From positions 32,189 to 48,411 of the forward strand of contig DALN01000161.1 of NCBI GenBank assembly GCA_002499455.1: DNA of 16,223 nt, given 5' to 3'. Positions 1 to 7,157 of this stretch are shown here, piece by piece. Below the pieces are notes generated by a model that saw only the letters and a program-made list of their open reading frames with translations, was not told the origin of the DNA and did not search any database. The position numbers were made by a program, and so were the translations under genes. How positions within the stretch are numbered: position 1 is the first letter of the stretch; every line of letters starts with the position of its first letter. Source of the stretch: Methanoculleus sp. UBA77. Its GTDB lineage: Archaea; Halobacteriota; Methanomicrobia; Methanomicrobiales; Methanoculleaceae.

Positions 1-17
1 AAAACGCGCAGCGTTTT
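1..17 (-). terminator. Hairpin with terminal T-run downstream of the membrane-protein gene
   Basis: Perfect inverted repeat AAAACGC-GCA-GCGTTTT: a 7-bp stem with a 3-base loop. Read on the minus strand it lies about 30 bases after the stop codon of the membrane-protein gene and ends in TTTT, as a transcription terminator would. It touches the window edge, so any longer T-tract cannot be seen. Confidence 0.5.
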
Positions 18-47
18 CGACCTGGGGCGGGCCGAAGTGGAAGTTGT

Positions 48-794
48 TTACCGTACCACCGGCGACGCCGTCTCGTCGAAGGGGTTTGTCCTCATCGCGA
101 GCGAGAAGAGGTAAGGGTAGTTCCTCTGGAGGTACTCCATGTAGGCGAGCCACTCCCTGATGAGCAGGCCGTACACCCGTTCGATGTCCCTGGCGAGGTG
201 CCGCAGATCGCTCTCCGGGAGCCCGGCAAAGTCCCCCCGGCGTTCGAGCTCCTCGGTCAGGTGGAAGACCGCCCGCAGAAGGCTGGTGAACGATTCGTGC
301 TCCATGAGGACGGGGTTCTCGAGCAGCCGCAGGAGGAAGTCCCGCCGCCCTTTGAGGTACCGGCAGAGCTCCTCGAGGTCTGCGGTCTCGGGAGCGACGG
401 TGCAGCAGTGGCCCCGGAGGCTCTCCTGCACCGCCGAGAACTTCTCCGGCGTCCAGGCCTCCGTCACGACGAGTTCCTGCCGGAGCCGGGGCAGGCCCGG
501 GTCGCGGTCCGATATGAAGGTGAGCAGCCAGGTGCCGGCCTCCGAGAAGAAGGTGCCGATGACCATATTCAGTTTCTCAAGCCTCTCGCGCTTGGCCCGG
601 ATGCTCAGGAGCTGGTTCAAGATGAGGGTGACCAGGAGGACATTGATCGGCAGAAAGCCGAGCGCGTTGAAGATATAGTTGTAGGTGTTCTCCGGATCGC
701 CGAGCACGAGGTACTTCACGGTGTAGATGAGCACCGATGAAGCAATCAGGGCTATCCCGAGCCGCGCTTCCCAGGACCGGAGATTGAGGGGCAT
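48..794 (-). CDS. Conserved-type membrane protein with two N-terminal helices, function unknown
   Basis: 248 residues that I do not recognise as a named family. Two hydrophobic segments are visible, at about residues 11-31 and 41-65. A charged helical stretch (about 66-78, rich in K/R/E) follows, then a mostly alpha-helical soluble part of about 170 residues to the end. The helices probably anchor the protein in the cytoplasmic membrane with the long C-terminal part in the cytoplasm, judging from the basic residues after the second helix (inference). No catalytic motif, signal peptidase site or metal-binding cluster is evident. The ATG at 794 is preferred because an AT-rich TATA-like element at 821-830 places the transcription start roughly 10 bases before it. 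The next gene on the same strand has its own promoter, so this looks monocistronic. A membrane sensor or regulatory role is possible but unsupported. Confidence 0.75.
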   Translation of the reverse strand: MPLNLRSWEARLGIALIASSVLIYTVKYLVLGDPENTYNYIFNALGFLPINVLLVTLILNQLLSIRAKRERLEKLNMVIGTFFSEAGTWLLTFISDRDPGLPRLRQELVVTEAWTPEKFSAVQESLRGHCCTVAPETADLEELCRYLKGRRDFLLRLLENPVLMEHESFTSLLRAVFHLTEELERRGDFAGLPESDLRHLARDIERVYGLLIREWLAYMEYLQRNYPYLFSLAMRTNPFDETASPVVR

Positions 795-820
795 ACCATG
801 AGAAGGTACGCGTGACGGAG

Positions 821-830
821 AAGATAAATG
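821..830 (-). promoter_or_regulatory. TATA-like promoter of the membrane-protein gene
   Basis: An AT-rich element (CATTTATCTT on the minus strand) about 30 bases upstream of the ATG at 794, in otherwise GC-rich DNA. It would start transcription near 800-805. Confidence 0.4.
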
Positions 831-851
831 TTGGGCGGCCGTACGCGCCGC

Positions 852-1985
852 TCAGACGTGGAGGCGTGACGGTACCGGCACGTTGAGGGGTGAAGGGACC
901 TTCCGCCGCTCCAGGATCTCCGCCTCGACCCAGGCGGCGAGTTCGAGCAGGCCGGCCTCGAGAGGAACCTTCGGAGCATAGCCGAGAACCTCCCGTGCGC
1001 GGCTGATATCCGCGATGCAGTGGCGGATCTCCCCGACCCGGCAGGCCCCCGTGACCTCGGGGGCGAGATCCTGGCGCCGGATTATCGCCGCGAGCATATC
1101 AGCGGCGGTCCGGAACGTATAGGGCCGGCCGCTCCCGATGTTGAAGGTCCCGCCGGCCGCTCGGGGCGTCTCGAGGGCCAGGCGGAAGGCTCGCGCTACA
1201 TCGTAGACGCTCACGAAGTCGCGCTGCTGGTAACCGTCCTCGAACAGCCGCACCGGGAGGCCCTGGAGCAGGCGGGACGCGTACTCGGCGAGCATACCGG
1301 AGTACGGGTTGGCATACCCCTGGTGCGGCCCGTAGACGGAGAAGAGCCGCAGAACGGTCGTCGGGATGCCGTATGCCTCGCCGATCATCCTGCACATCTC
1401 CTCCTGGTCGTACTTGGAGACGGCGTAGATCGACTGCGGCGCCACCTCCTTCGTCTCCGGCGTGGGGAGGGGGTAGATCACCTCGCCGTCCGGGCTCCGG
1501 GGCTCCCAGTCTCCCCTTGCTGTCTGCGCAGGCGAGCGCCGGACGTTCTGGAAGATTGCACCGTTATACGAACTGTAAAGCCCCTCGCCGTAGACGGCGG
1601 AGCTTGAGGCGACGACGAGCCGCTCGACCGGGTGGTCCAGCAGCGCCTCGAGGAGGACGGCGGTCCCGGTGGTGTTGACGCTCATATACTTCTCGATCCG
1701 GTACATGCTCGACCGTTCCCCGACGACCGCTGCAAGGTGGATGACGGCATCGACGCCATCGAGTGCTTCTTCTACCCGGTGCGGGTCCCGGATATCGCCG
1801 ACAAAGACCTCTGCACGCCGGTCGAGATGGCCGGGCCGCTGCCGTTCCGGACCATGGACCTGTGGCGACAGGTTATCGAGGATGCGGACCCGGTAGCCGT
1901 GCTGCAACAGTTCGGTGGTGAGATGCGACCCGATGAATCCTGCTCCCCCGGTGATGAGGAGCGTCGGACTGGTATCCGTATGCAT
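852..1985 (-). CDS. NAD-dependent epimerase/dehydratase (extended SDR, sugar-nucleotide epimerase)
   Basis: 377 residues of the extended short-chain dehydrogenase fold. The NAD-binding glycine motif GGAGFIGSH is at residues 13-21, the acidic residue after beta-2 is in ILDN (D37), the active-site serines are at 127-129 in SSSAVYGEG, and the catalytic YAVSK gives Y187 and K191. The family interconverts sugar-nucleotide hydroxyl stereochemistry or dehydrates sugars for surface glycans in the cytoplasm. The exact substrate cannot be read here. About 30-35 extra residues sit between the serine motif and YxxxK compared with plain UDP-glucose 4-epimerases. They contain GDWEP and PLPTPE, which recalls the insert of dTDP-L-rhamnose 4-epimerase-like proteins, but the cysteines I expect there are absent. 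The ATG at 1985 is chosen over a GTG at 2000: the promoter puts the transcript start near the GTG, and AGGTG lies 12 bases before the ATG. The neighbours are not sugar-nucleotide genes, so the pathway is unknown. Confidence 0.88.
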   Translation of the reverse strand: MHTDTSPTLLITGGAGFIGSHLTTELLQHGYRVRILDNLSPQVHGPERQRPGHLDRRAEVFVGDIRDPHRVEEALDGVDAVIHLAAVVGERSSMYRIEKYMSVNTTGTAVLLEALLDHPVERLVVASSSAVYGEGLYSSYNGAIFQNVRRSPAQTARGDWEPRSPDGEVIYPLPTPETKEVAPQSIYAVSKYDQEEMCRMIGEAYGIPTTVLRLFSVYGPHQGYANPYSGMLAEYASRLLQGLPVRLFEDGYQQRDFVSVYDVARAFRLALETPRAAGGTFNIGSGRPYTFRTAADMLAAIIRRQDLAPEVTGACRVGEIRHCIADISRAREVLGYAPKVPLEAGLLELAAWVEAEILERRKVPSPLNVPVPSRLHV

Positions 1986-2017
1986 GGTAATCAGGCACAC
2001 CTGATGGCAGTCTTCGC

Positions 2018-2028
2018 ATTAAATATTA
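2018..2028 (-). promoter_or_regulatory. TATA box of the epimerase gene
   Basis: The minus strand reads ATAATATTTAAT, a strong AT island in GC-rich DNA. Its centre is about 38 bases from the ATG at 1985, predicting a start of transcription near 1996 and a leader of about 10 bases. Confidence 0.6.
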
Positions 2029-2040
2029 TCGCGACTGCAG

Positions 2041-2075
2041 GATAAAAAATAAAATGAGAGATTCCGGATTTTTCC
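2041..2075 (-). terminator. T-rich terminator downstream of the glutamate-synthase-like gene
   Basis: On the minus strand this stretch contains ATTTTATTTTTTAT, about 90-120 bases after the stop codon of the glutamate-synthase-like gene. Long T-rich tracts act as intrinsic terminators in archaea. It is followed directly by the epimerase promoter. Confidence 0.55.
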
Positions 2076-2084
2076 CGCCCAGTG

Positions 2085-2136
2085 GCCTGCCCCGGGAGAC
2101 CCCTCACGTGCGGCTGTGAGAGGTGGTGGGGCAGGC
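2085..2136. repeat. Two-part inverted repeat (long hairpin) between two genes
   Basis: The outer arms GCCTGCCCC (2085-2093) and GGGGCAGGC (2128-2136) are perfect 9-bp complements. Inside them, CTCAC (2103-2107) pairs with GTGAG (2116-2120), and the pairing extends with one mismatch. In the transcript of the glutamate-synthase-like gene it would form a 52-base folded structure between the stop codon and the T-rich tract, so an RNA 3'-end role is the simplest reading. Confidence 0.5.
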
Positions 2137-2161
2137 TCCTCCCACCCACATCTTTTCACGT

Positions 2162-3751
2162 TCAGGAGTCGAGGATCGACTCGGCAGCATCGCGGTAGGC
2201 CCGCATGACGTACGGGATACCGGAGATCGCCTCCGCTTCTTCAGTCAGCGCCATCAGGTCGTTCCGGGCGACCGTCTTGAGGCTGAAGTTCCGGGTCCCG
2301 GCCATGATCTGCTGGAGCCCGGTCCTGAACTTCTGGGCGTAGGTGTAGATGCCGATTGCTCCGAGCGGGATCTCGTTGATCCGGTCGGGGTACCGCTCCT
2401 TGAGCTGCTCGTAGCAGACGAAGATCTCCTCCACGCTGTTGCCGTACTTCGAGACGGTCCGCGGGAGTTCGCCGGCTGCAAGCCACTTCTCGATGTTCTT
2501 CCCGACCATGCCGGGGATCATGAGGGCACGGCCCATGCAGACCGCCTTGACGTAGGGGCTGCCCATGGCGAGCCCCTTGAATACGTTGGCCTCGTCGGCA
2601 AACCCGCCGGCGATGGCGAGGTCCGGGACGCGGATGCCGCGTGCCTTCAGCCGCTCGGCGAACTGGTAGGCGAGGGACTCGATGTAGAAGGTCGGGATAC
2701 CCCACTCGTTCATCATCGGCCAGGGGCTCATCCCCGTGCCGCCGGGTGCGCCGTCGATGGTGAGGAGGTCGATCTTCGCCTCGGCACCGTAACGGAGCGC
2801 CATCGCGAGCTCGACGGCCGAGTAGGCGCCGGTCTTGAGGGTGATGCGCTTGAACCCGATGTCGCGGAGCCGGTCGACCTCCTCAAGGAACCCTTCCCGG
2901 CTGACGAAACCGAGGCGGGAGTGCCGCTCGAACTCCTTCAGCGCGCCTTCCTTGAAGGATGCCTGAACCTCGGCGGACCGGGGGTTCGGGTGGACGATGT
3001 AGCCGCGATCGTTCAACTGGTTTGCCCGCTCGAGGCTGCCGACCTTGATCTCGCCGCCGATGCACTTGGCGCCCTGGCCCCACTTCAGCTCGATCGTCTC
3101 GAGGTTGTGCTTCGAGGAGACATACTCCGCGGTTCCAAGCCGCGTGTCCTCCACGTTCAGCTGCACCAGGAGTTCGCCGTACCGGTCCTTGAAGTTCCGG
3201 TAGCTCTGGATCCGGCGGTCCATCTCGGGCGACTTGCTGACCTTGCCGTTGTGGTCGAGGACCAGCCCGGGGTCGACCCCGCAGACGTTCTCGCCGCAGA
3301 CGAGCGTGATGCCTGCGATGGCGGCTCCGACGGCGAAGTGTTCCCAGTTCGCCCGGGCAATCTCGGTCGAACCGAGCGCTCCGGTGAAGATCGGGACCCG
3401 CATCGGGACCTTGATGTTCCACCCGTACTCGGTCGAGGTATCGACGGCCGAGAACAGCGCGGTGTCGGGGTTGGCCTCGACGCCTTCCGGCAGTCCCTTT
3501 GCGCCCCTCGCATAGCCCTGGATGTTGAGGTGCGAGTAGTCGACCGGGTAGTTCTTGTCGGCACCGGCAGTAATCTCACCGAACGGGCCCGGGTAGAGGA
3601 CTTCTCTGCCCCGGAAGGAGGAGAGCCAGATCTCGCAGGCCCCCTTGCACCCGTCCACACATCGGGTGCAGATGCCCGACATGGGCGCGACATCACGGGA
3701 ACGGTTGGTCGTTCCTGTCGCTTCGTTAGCGTTCGGTCTTCGCAGGTTCAT
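2162..3751 (-). CDS. FMN-binding glutamate-synthase-like protein (GltB central/FMN domain, archaeal stand-alone type)
   Basis: 529 residues, about the size of archaeal proteins carrying only the synthase (FMN, TIM-barrel) region of glutamate synthase without the glutaminase domain. Family landmarks are LKWGQGAKCIGG (222-233), IDGAPGGTGMSP (332-343, FMN-phosphate loop) and AGGFADEANVFKGLAMGS (381-398). In full enzymes this domain makes glutamate from 2-oxoglutarate and ammonia. Here the reaction is assumed, and the electron donor and ammonia source must be separate proteins. A cysteine cluster C28-x2-C31-x3-C35-x3-C39 near the N-terminus could hold an iron-sulphur cluster. The usual GltB 3Fe-4S cysteines after the barrel are not seen (only C405 in AVCMGRA). 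The ATG at 3751 is supported by AGGAG 9 bases upstream and a TATA box at 3794-3803. No glutaminase or GltD partner lies nearby. Confidence 0.88.
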   Translation of the reverse strand: MNLRRPNANEATGTTNRSRDVAPMSGICTRCVDGCKGACEIWLSSFRGREVLYPGPFGEITAGADKNYPVDYSHLNIQGYARGAKGLPEGVEANPDTALFSAVDTSTEYGWNIKVPMRVPIFTGALGSTEIARANWEHFAVGAAIAGITLVCGENVCGVDPGLVLDHNGKVSKSPEMDRRIQSYRNFKDRYGELLVQLNVEDTRLGTAEYVSSKHNLETIELKWGQGAKCIGGEIKVGSLERANQLNDRGYIVHPNPRSAEVQASFKEGALKEFERHSRLGFVSREGFLEEVDRLRDIGFKRITLKTGAYSAVELAMALRYGAEAKIDLLTIDGAPGGTGMSPWPMMNEWGIPTFYIESLAYQFAERLKARGIRVPDLAIAGGFADEANVFKGLAMGSPYVKAVCMGRALMIPGMVGKNIEKWLAAGELPRTVSKYGNSVEEIFVCYEQLKERYPDRINEIPLGAIGIYTYAQKFRTGLQQIMAGTRNFSLKTVARNDLMALTEEAEAISGIPYVMRAYRDAAESILDS

Positions 3752-3760
3752 CGCATTCAG

Positions 3761-3765
3761 CTCCT
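3761..3765 (-). promoter_or_regulatory. Ribosome binding site fixing the start of the glutamate-synthase-like gene
   Basis: AGGAG on the minus strand, 9 bases before the ATG at 3751. It is one of the clearest Shine-Dalgarno sites in the window. Confidence 0.65.
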
Positions 3766-3793
3766 ATTTGTGGATAGAAGGTTCCTTCCTACA

Positions 3794-3803
3794 CTTATAA
3801 AAC
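3794..3803 (-). promoter_or_regulatory. TATA box of the glutamate-synthase-like gene
   Basis: The minus strand reads GTTTTATAAG, close to an ideal archaeal TATA element. Transcription should begin near 3773, giving a leader of about 22 bases that contains the ribosome binding site. It faces away from the lipoprotein promoter about 65 bases further right. Confidence 0.65.
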
Positions 3804-3860
3804 TATTGTACGGGGTAGCGCTGTTCGGATCCTGCGACCGGGATATCTGCACCGGGGTAT

Positions 3861-3868
3861 TTATATGG
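3861..3868 (+). promoter_or_regulatory. TATA box of the lipoprotein gene
   Basis: TTATATGG, preceded by GGGGTAT. Initiation should fall near 3889-3892, about 43 bases before the ATG at 3934. The element overlaps the upstream ATG at 3865, which argues against that longer start. Confidence 0.6.
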
Positions 3869-3933
3869 TCCCTATTCCCGGGCGCAGGGAGCGTGTCGAA
3901 AGAGTGAAATATCTTGATGTGCATGGTTGGTCT

Positions 3934-4398
3934 ATGAATTACAGGTTGTTGTCTTCTCTGATCGTGCTCCTCGTCGCGTGTGCGCTCTGCGCTGCCTGCA
4001 CGGGCACCAGCGAGACCCCCGGCCCGTCCGGGACCCAGACCCCGGCAGTCACGGCCACACCCACGTCCTCGGCGCCGGCCTCGTTAACGCCCGGCCCGAC
4101 CCAGACGGTGCCGCCGGGAAGGGAGATTGAGTTCCAGGTCTCGGAAGGGCTGACCCCGACGATCTCCAAAGACGTGCGTATTGTATTCCGCGGCGGCAAA
4201 GGCCAGGACTTCGTCAAGACCATCGATGTGCGCGTGACCAAGGCGAGCGGAGAGGTCGTCACCGATACGATGCAGCCCCGCATCGGTAGCGAACTCATCA
4301 TCAACAATGCAAAAGGGGACAACCGGGTTGAGATAACCGTTTCCCTTGTCACGGGAGGATCGTACAAGGTGGTCGACGAGATCGTCAGGATCTCATAA
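3934..4398 (+). CDS. Secreted, probably lipid-anchored surface protein of unknown function
   Basis: 154 residues. The first 22 form a signal peptide: a short basic start (MNYR), a hydrophobic core (LIVLLVACAL) and a cysteine at 22 preceded by CAA, which resembles a lipobox, though without the typical Leu at -3. A Thr/Pro/Ser/Gly-rich linker runs from about 23 to 65, as in many archaeal cell-surface proteins that space a domain from the membrane. The last 90 residues look beta-rich (alternating hydrophobic strands such as EIEFQVSEG and DVRIVFRGG), perhaps an Ig-like fold (inference). No enzyme motif is visible. The start at 3934 is chosen because it begins the signal peptide and lies downstream of the TATA box at 3861-3868; no strong ribosome binding site is visible. 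It ends convergently with the reductase gene to the right. Confidence 0.8.
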   Translation: MNYRLLSSLIVLLVACALCAACTGTSETPGPSGTQTPAVTATPTSSAPASLTPGPTQTVPPGREIEFQVSEGLTPTISKDVRIVFRGGKGQDFVKTIDVRVTKASGEVVTDTMQPRIGSELIINNAKGDNRVEITVSLVTGGSYKVVDEIVRIS

Positions 4399-4412
4399 TC
4401 TCCCCTTTTCTG
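4399..4412 (+). terminator. Pyrimidine-rich terminator directly after the lipoprotein stop codon
   Basis: TCTCCCCTTTTCTG begins right after the TAA. The same CCCCTTTT core follows the ferritin-like gene stop at 11187, so it is probably a recurrent terminator form in this genome. Confidence 0.4.
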
Positions 4413-4457
4413 TCGTGACCTCCCTGGAGGGCAGCGGCCCGGCTGGTTTTCTCTCTG

Positions 4458-5135
4458 TTACTTCTCCACGCTCCACCGTATCAGGAGGCCGTCATCGAGC
4501 CGGACAGCCTCGATGAGCCTGAGGCGTGTGAAATCCTCTTCCCGGAGAAATCCGGCGCCGTCGGCCGGTGTGGGAGCATCCTTCCCGCCGATGACGATGT
4601 TGCCGACGAACGTCTGGAGTTCGTCGACAAGCCCGCCTGCAAAGAGGGCCCCGATCAGGGTCCCGCCTCCCTCGACCATCAGGCGCCGGACGCCCTGGCG
4701 GTGGAGTTCGTCAAGGAGCACCGCAAGATCGACGGTCTCCTCGCCGGCGACGACGACGGCGGCGTGCTCTCTGAGGGCCTCAACCTTCTCGGGGGGCGCC
4801 CGCTTTGAGACGGCGACGATACGCTTCCCGGTCCCCTTGTGGAGGATATCCGCATCGAGGGGGGTCCTTGCATGGCCGTCGACCACGACCCGGATGGGGT
4901 GCTCGTCCCTGCCGGCGGCTCTCCGCCCGGCCCGGAGGTCCGGCGACTTGACGGTGAGCGAGGGGTTGTCGGCGAGCACCGTTCCGATGCCGACCATGAT
5001 GGCGTCACTCTCCGCCTTGATCCGGTCCACCCGGGAGAAGTCTTCCTTTCCCGAGATCTTCACCTGCCGCCGCTCCCTGGTTGAGATCTTTCCGTCTGCG
5101 CTCATGGCGATGTTGACGAAGACAAACGGGCGCAT
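4458..5135 (-). CDS. 2,5-diamino-6-(ribosylamino)-4(3H)-pyrimidinone 5'-phosphate reductase
   Basis: 225 residues, the normal length of the archaeal stand-alone RibD C-terminal-domain reductase. It reduces the ribosyl side chain of the diaminopyrimidinone phosphate to the ribityl form using NAD(P)H. This is an early step toward riboflavin and also toward the deazaflavin of coenzyme F420, which methanogens need. Family motifs in order are NIAMSADGKI (8-17), the long loop GIGTVLADNPSLTV (49-62), PIRVVVD (80-86), and VEGGGTLIGALFAGGLVDE (154-172), where the glycine run contacts the cofactor. No deaminase domain is fused, as is typical of archaea, where reduction comes before deamination. The ATG at 5135 is supported by a TATA-like element at 5159-5165 that would start transcription almost at the ATG, so the message is probably leaderless. 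No other riboflavin gene is nearby. Specificity is inferred from the family. Confidence 0.92.
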   Translation of the reverse strand: MRPFVFVNIAMSADGKISTRERRQVKISGKEDFSRVDRIKAESDAIMVGIGTVLADNPSLTVKSPDLRAGRRAAGRDEHPIRVVVDGHARTPLDADILHKGTGKRIVAVSKRAPPEKVEALREHAAVVVAGEETVDLAVLLDELHRQGVRRLMVEGGGTLIGALFAGGLVDELQTFVGNIVIGGKDAPTPADGAGFLREEDFTRLRLIEAVRLDDGLLIRWSVEK

Positions 5136-5158
5136 ATCTCAGGGTTATACGGAGATCG

Positions 5159-5165
5159 TAATATA
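5159..5165 (-). promoter_or_regulatory. TATA box of the pyrimidinone reductase gene (leaderless)
   Basis: TATATTA on the minus strand, centred about 27 bases from the ATG at 5135. The predicted transcription start coincides with the start codon. Confidence 0.55.
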
Positions 5166-5245
5166 GGCTCCCTTGGGAGGCGGTTCGGGGGTCTCCTGCC
5201 CCGCCGCCTCCTCATATCGCGACCGGGAAATGTTTGTCGTGGATC

Positions 5246-5280
5246 TCCAGAAACCCGGCAGAAATTATTCATTTTCTGGA
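5246..5280. repeat. Inverted repeat in the promoter region of the membrane histidine kinase
   Basis: TCCAGAAA (5246-5253) and TTTCTGGA (5273-5280) are perfect 8-bp complements separated by 19 bases. A further CAGAAA half-site lies at 5259-5264. It could be an operator for a dimeric regulator or an RNA hairpin. It lies between two divergent promoters. Confidence 0.45.
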
Positions 5281-5309
5281 AATATTCTCTATCTGCTTCG
5301 GTAATATTC
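5278..5309 (+). promoter_or_regulatory. Paired direct repeats upstream of the kinase TATA box
   Basis: GGAAATATTC (5278-5287) and GGTAATATTC (5300-5309) differ at one base and start 22 bases apart, about two helical turns. The second ends 7 bases before the TATA box at 5316. That is a position where an archaeal activator could contact the basal factors (inference). Confidence 0.45.
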
Positions 5310-5315
5310 CGAATG

Positions 5316-5325
5316 GCATATATAG
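5316..5325 (+). promoter_or_regulatory. TATA box of the histidine kinase/response regulator operon
   Basis: GCATATATAG, a strong TATA element centred about 33 bases before the ATG at 5354. It predicts a leader of only about 6-8 bases. Confidence 0.65.
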
Positions 5326-5353
5326 CGCCGCCTGACACTTCTCTGTATCACCT

Positions 5354-7153
5354 ATGTCCCTCAGCCGGCGCCTTGCAACCTGTTTCCGGGAAGACCTCTT
5401 TTCCGGGACCGATCTCGTCAGGATGATCGTCATCGTATCATTCTCGGCGGTGTCACTCATGCTGACGGCAGCTGTACCGACGAGTGCTCATCCCATCCCC
5501 CCGCTCATATACTGCATCCCTATCCTCCTCGTGGCCATCTGGTTCCCCCGGCAGGGGCTGGGGGTGACCGCACTTCTGGTCGCCGGATTTGTGCTCATCC
5601 GGGCCTACCTCTCGGTCCTCGGCTTCAGTATCGATCCGGTGCTGACGGGACTGCACGCGATGCTCCTCCTCTGGGTCTTCGGGACGACGATCCTCATCGC
5701 GCCGGGTTCGCGCGGCCTTGCCGCCTCACGGTGCAGGCAGATCCTCGCGGATACCCGCGACGCAAAGTTTCTCTGCGATCCGGCGAATCTCCGGCTGCTC
5801 TGTGCGAGCCGGCGGTGCGCCGATATCCTCGGTTATGCCCCGCCGGACCTTATCGGCATCCCGGCGGAGCGGCTCTGGGCCGATAAGGCCGGCAAGAACC
5901 GGTTCGTCGAGGAGATGAGGCGGGAGGGCTATATCGGGAGCATGGAGACGGAACTCCGTGGGCGGGATGGCGATCTCCGGCCCGTCCTGCTCTCCTGCCG
6001 GGCGCTGGTTCCCGAGAACCTCTTCGAATGCACGGTCGTGGATACCGGCAGCCTCCAGGGAGAGCATGCGGAGCTTGCCCGTTCGAACGAACGCTTGCTC
6101 CAGCTCATCCATCAGTCAAACGACGTCTTCTTCGTGCAGGATACCATGGGCCGTATCCTCCACTTCTCCTGGCTGCGCGCAGCCGAGTACGGGATCTCCC
6201 CGGACGACCTGATCGGGCAGGGTGCAGACGCCCTCCTGCCCGACGACCTCGCTGCCCGGCACATGGCGTGGGTCCGGAAGGTGGTCGAAGATCAGAAGAG
6301 TATCCATTACGAACTCGACCTGGAGATCAGGAGCGTCGTCCACACATTCTCCATCATGATCGCTCCTTACCACGGGGCAGACGGCGGCCTCATCGGCGTC
6401 ACCGGCTCGGCGCGCGACACGACCGAGATGCGGCGGCAGAAGCTTGCCTCCCGGCAGATGGCCTGTGAGGTCGAGCAGTGGGAGGGATTCGTCACCGCCC
6501 TGTCGCACGAACTGCGCACGCCATTGCAGCCGCTCATCGGCTACCTCCAGATGGTCGCCGAGGACCCCGGCTATTATGGCCTATCGGGAGAGACGGAGAA
6601 GCTCCTCCGGACCTGCCTTGCATGCGCAAAGCAGGAGCAGGCGGTTGTCGAGAGGATGGTCGAGTTGAGCCTGCTGACCAGGGACCCTGTCGACCTGGCC
6701 ATCCGGGACGTGCCCCTCCGGGACCTCGTCGGTTCCGTCATCTCCGATGGCGGGTACGACCGTGAAGCGGAGATCTGCAACGAGATCCCGGAAGCCGTCT
6801 CCGTCTGCGGAGATCGCGATCGGCTGCACCTGGCAATGGACAGCCTTGTATCGAATGCGGTTAAGCATAATGAACCGCCAAAGAAAGTATGGATCCGCTA
6901 TGCAGAATCAAATCAGAACCATTATATTATGGTGCGCGATAATGGCATCGGTATCCCCGCAGATATCATAGCATCAATCTTCGGGCCGTTCTCGATCGGG
7001 AGTGTCGGGCAGCCGATCCGGACCGACTGTCATACCGGGCTGACGCTCCCGGTCGCGAACAGGTATATCAGGCTGCACGGCGGGGAGATAACGGTGACGA
7101 GTGTGGTGGGCGAGGGAAGCACGTTCACCATCAGGATACCAAAGGAGGTATAA
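5354..7153 (+). CDS. Membrane-bound PAS-domain sensor histidine kinase
   Basis: 599 residues. Four hydrophobic segments occupy roughly residues 21-41, 50-64, 70-89 and 97-117, with little outside the membrane, so the sensor may detect something in or near the bilayer. Two PAS-like regions follow (about 130-232 and 245-360; the second ends in the typical GSARDTTEMR). The HisKA helix carries LSHELRTP with phospho-acceptor H385, and the ATPase domain has an N-box (N501 in SNAVKHN), a G1 box (DNGIGIP, 529-535) and a final GEGSTFTIRIP. The usual GLGL glycine box reads GLTLPVANRY (562-571), a mild departure at one glycine. The family autophosphorylates on histidine and passes the phosphate to a receiver aspartate. 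Its partner is almost certainly the regulator that starts 4 bases after this stop codon. The signal is unknown. Confidence 0.93.
   Translation: MSLSRRLATCFREDLFSGTDLVRMIVIVSFSAVSLMLTAAVPTSAHPIPPLIYCIPILLVAIWFPRQGLGVTALLVAGFVLIRAYLSVLGFSIDPVLTGLHAMLLLWVFGTTILIAPGSRGLAASRCRQILADTRDAKFLCDPANLRLLCASRRCADILGYAPPDLIGIPAERLWADKAGKNRFVEEMRREGYIGSMETELRGRDGDLRPVLLSCRALVPENLFECTVVDTGSLQGEHAELARSNERLLQLIHQSNDVFFVQDTMGRILHFSWLRAAEYGISPDDLIGQGADALLPDDLAARHMAWVRKVVEDQKSIHYELDLEIRSVVHTFSIMIAPYHGADGGLIGVTGSARDTTEMRRQKLASRQMACEVEQWEGFVTALSHELRTPLQPLIGYLQMVAEDPGYYGLSGETEKLLRTCLACAKQEQAVVERMVELSLLTRDPVDLAIRDVPLRDLVGSVISDGGYDREAEICNEIPEAVSVCGDRDRLHLAMDSLVSNAVKHNEPPKKVWIRYAESNQNHYIMVRDNGIGIPADIIASIFGPFSIGSVGQPIRTDCHTGLTLPVANRYIRLHGGEITVTSVVGEGSTFTIRIPKEV
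7144..7148 (+). promoter_or_regulatory. Ribosome binding site of the response regulator, inside the kinase 3' end
   Basis: GGAGG within the last codons of the kinase gene, 9 bases before the GTG at 7158. It decides the start of the regulator and supports one bicistronic message. Confidence 0.65.
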
Positions 7154-7157
7154 GACG

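Noticed and set aside
2123..3907. A 594-residue plus-strand open frame opposite the glutamate-synthase-like gene
   Set aside because: It is the GC-rich antisense shadow of a clearly conserved protein on the minus strand. Its translation is Asp/Val/Leu/Arg-rich with no motif.
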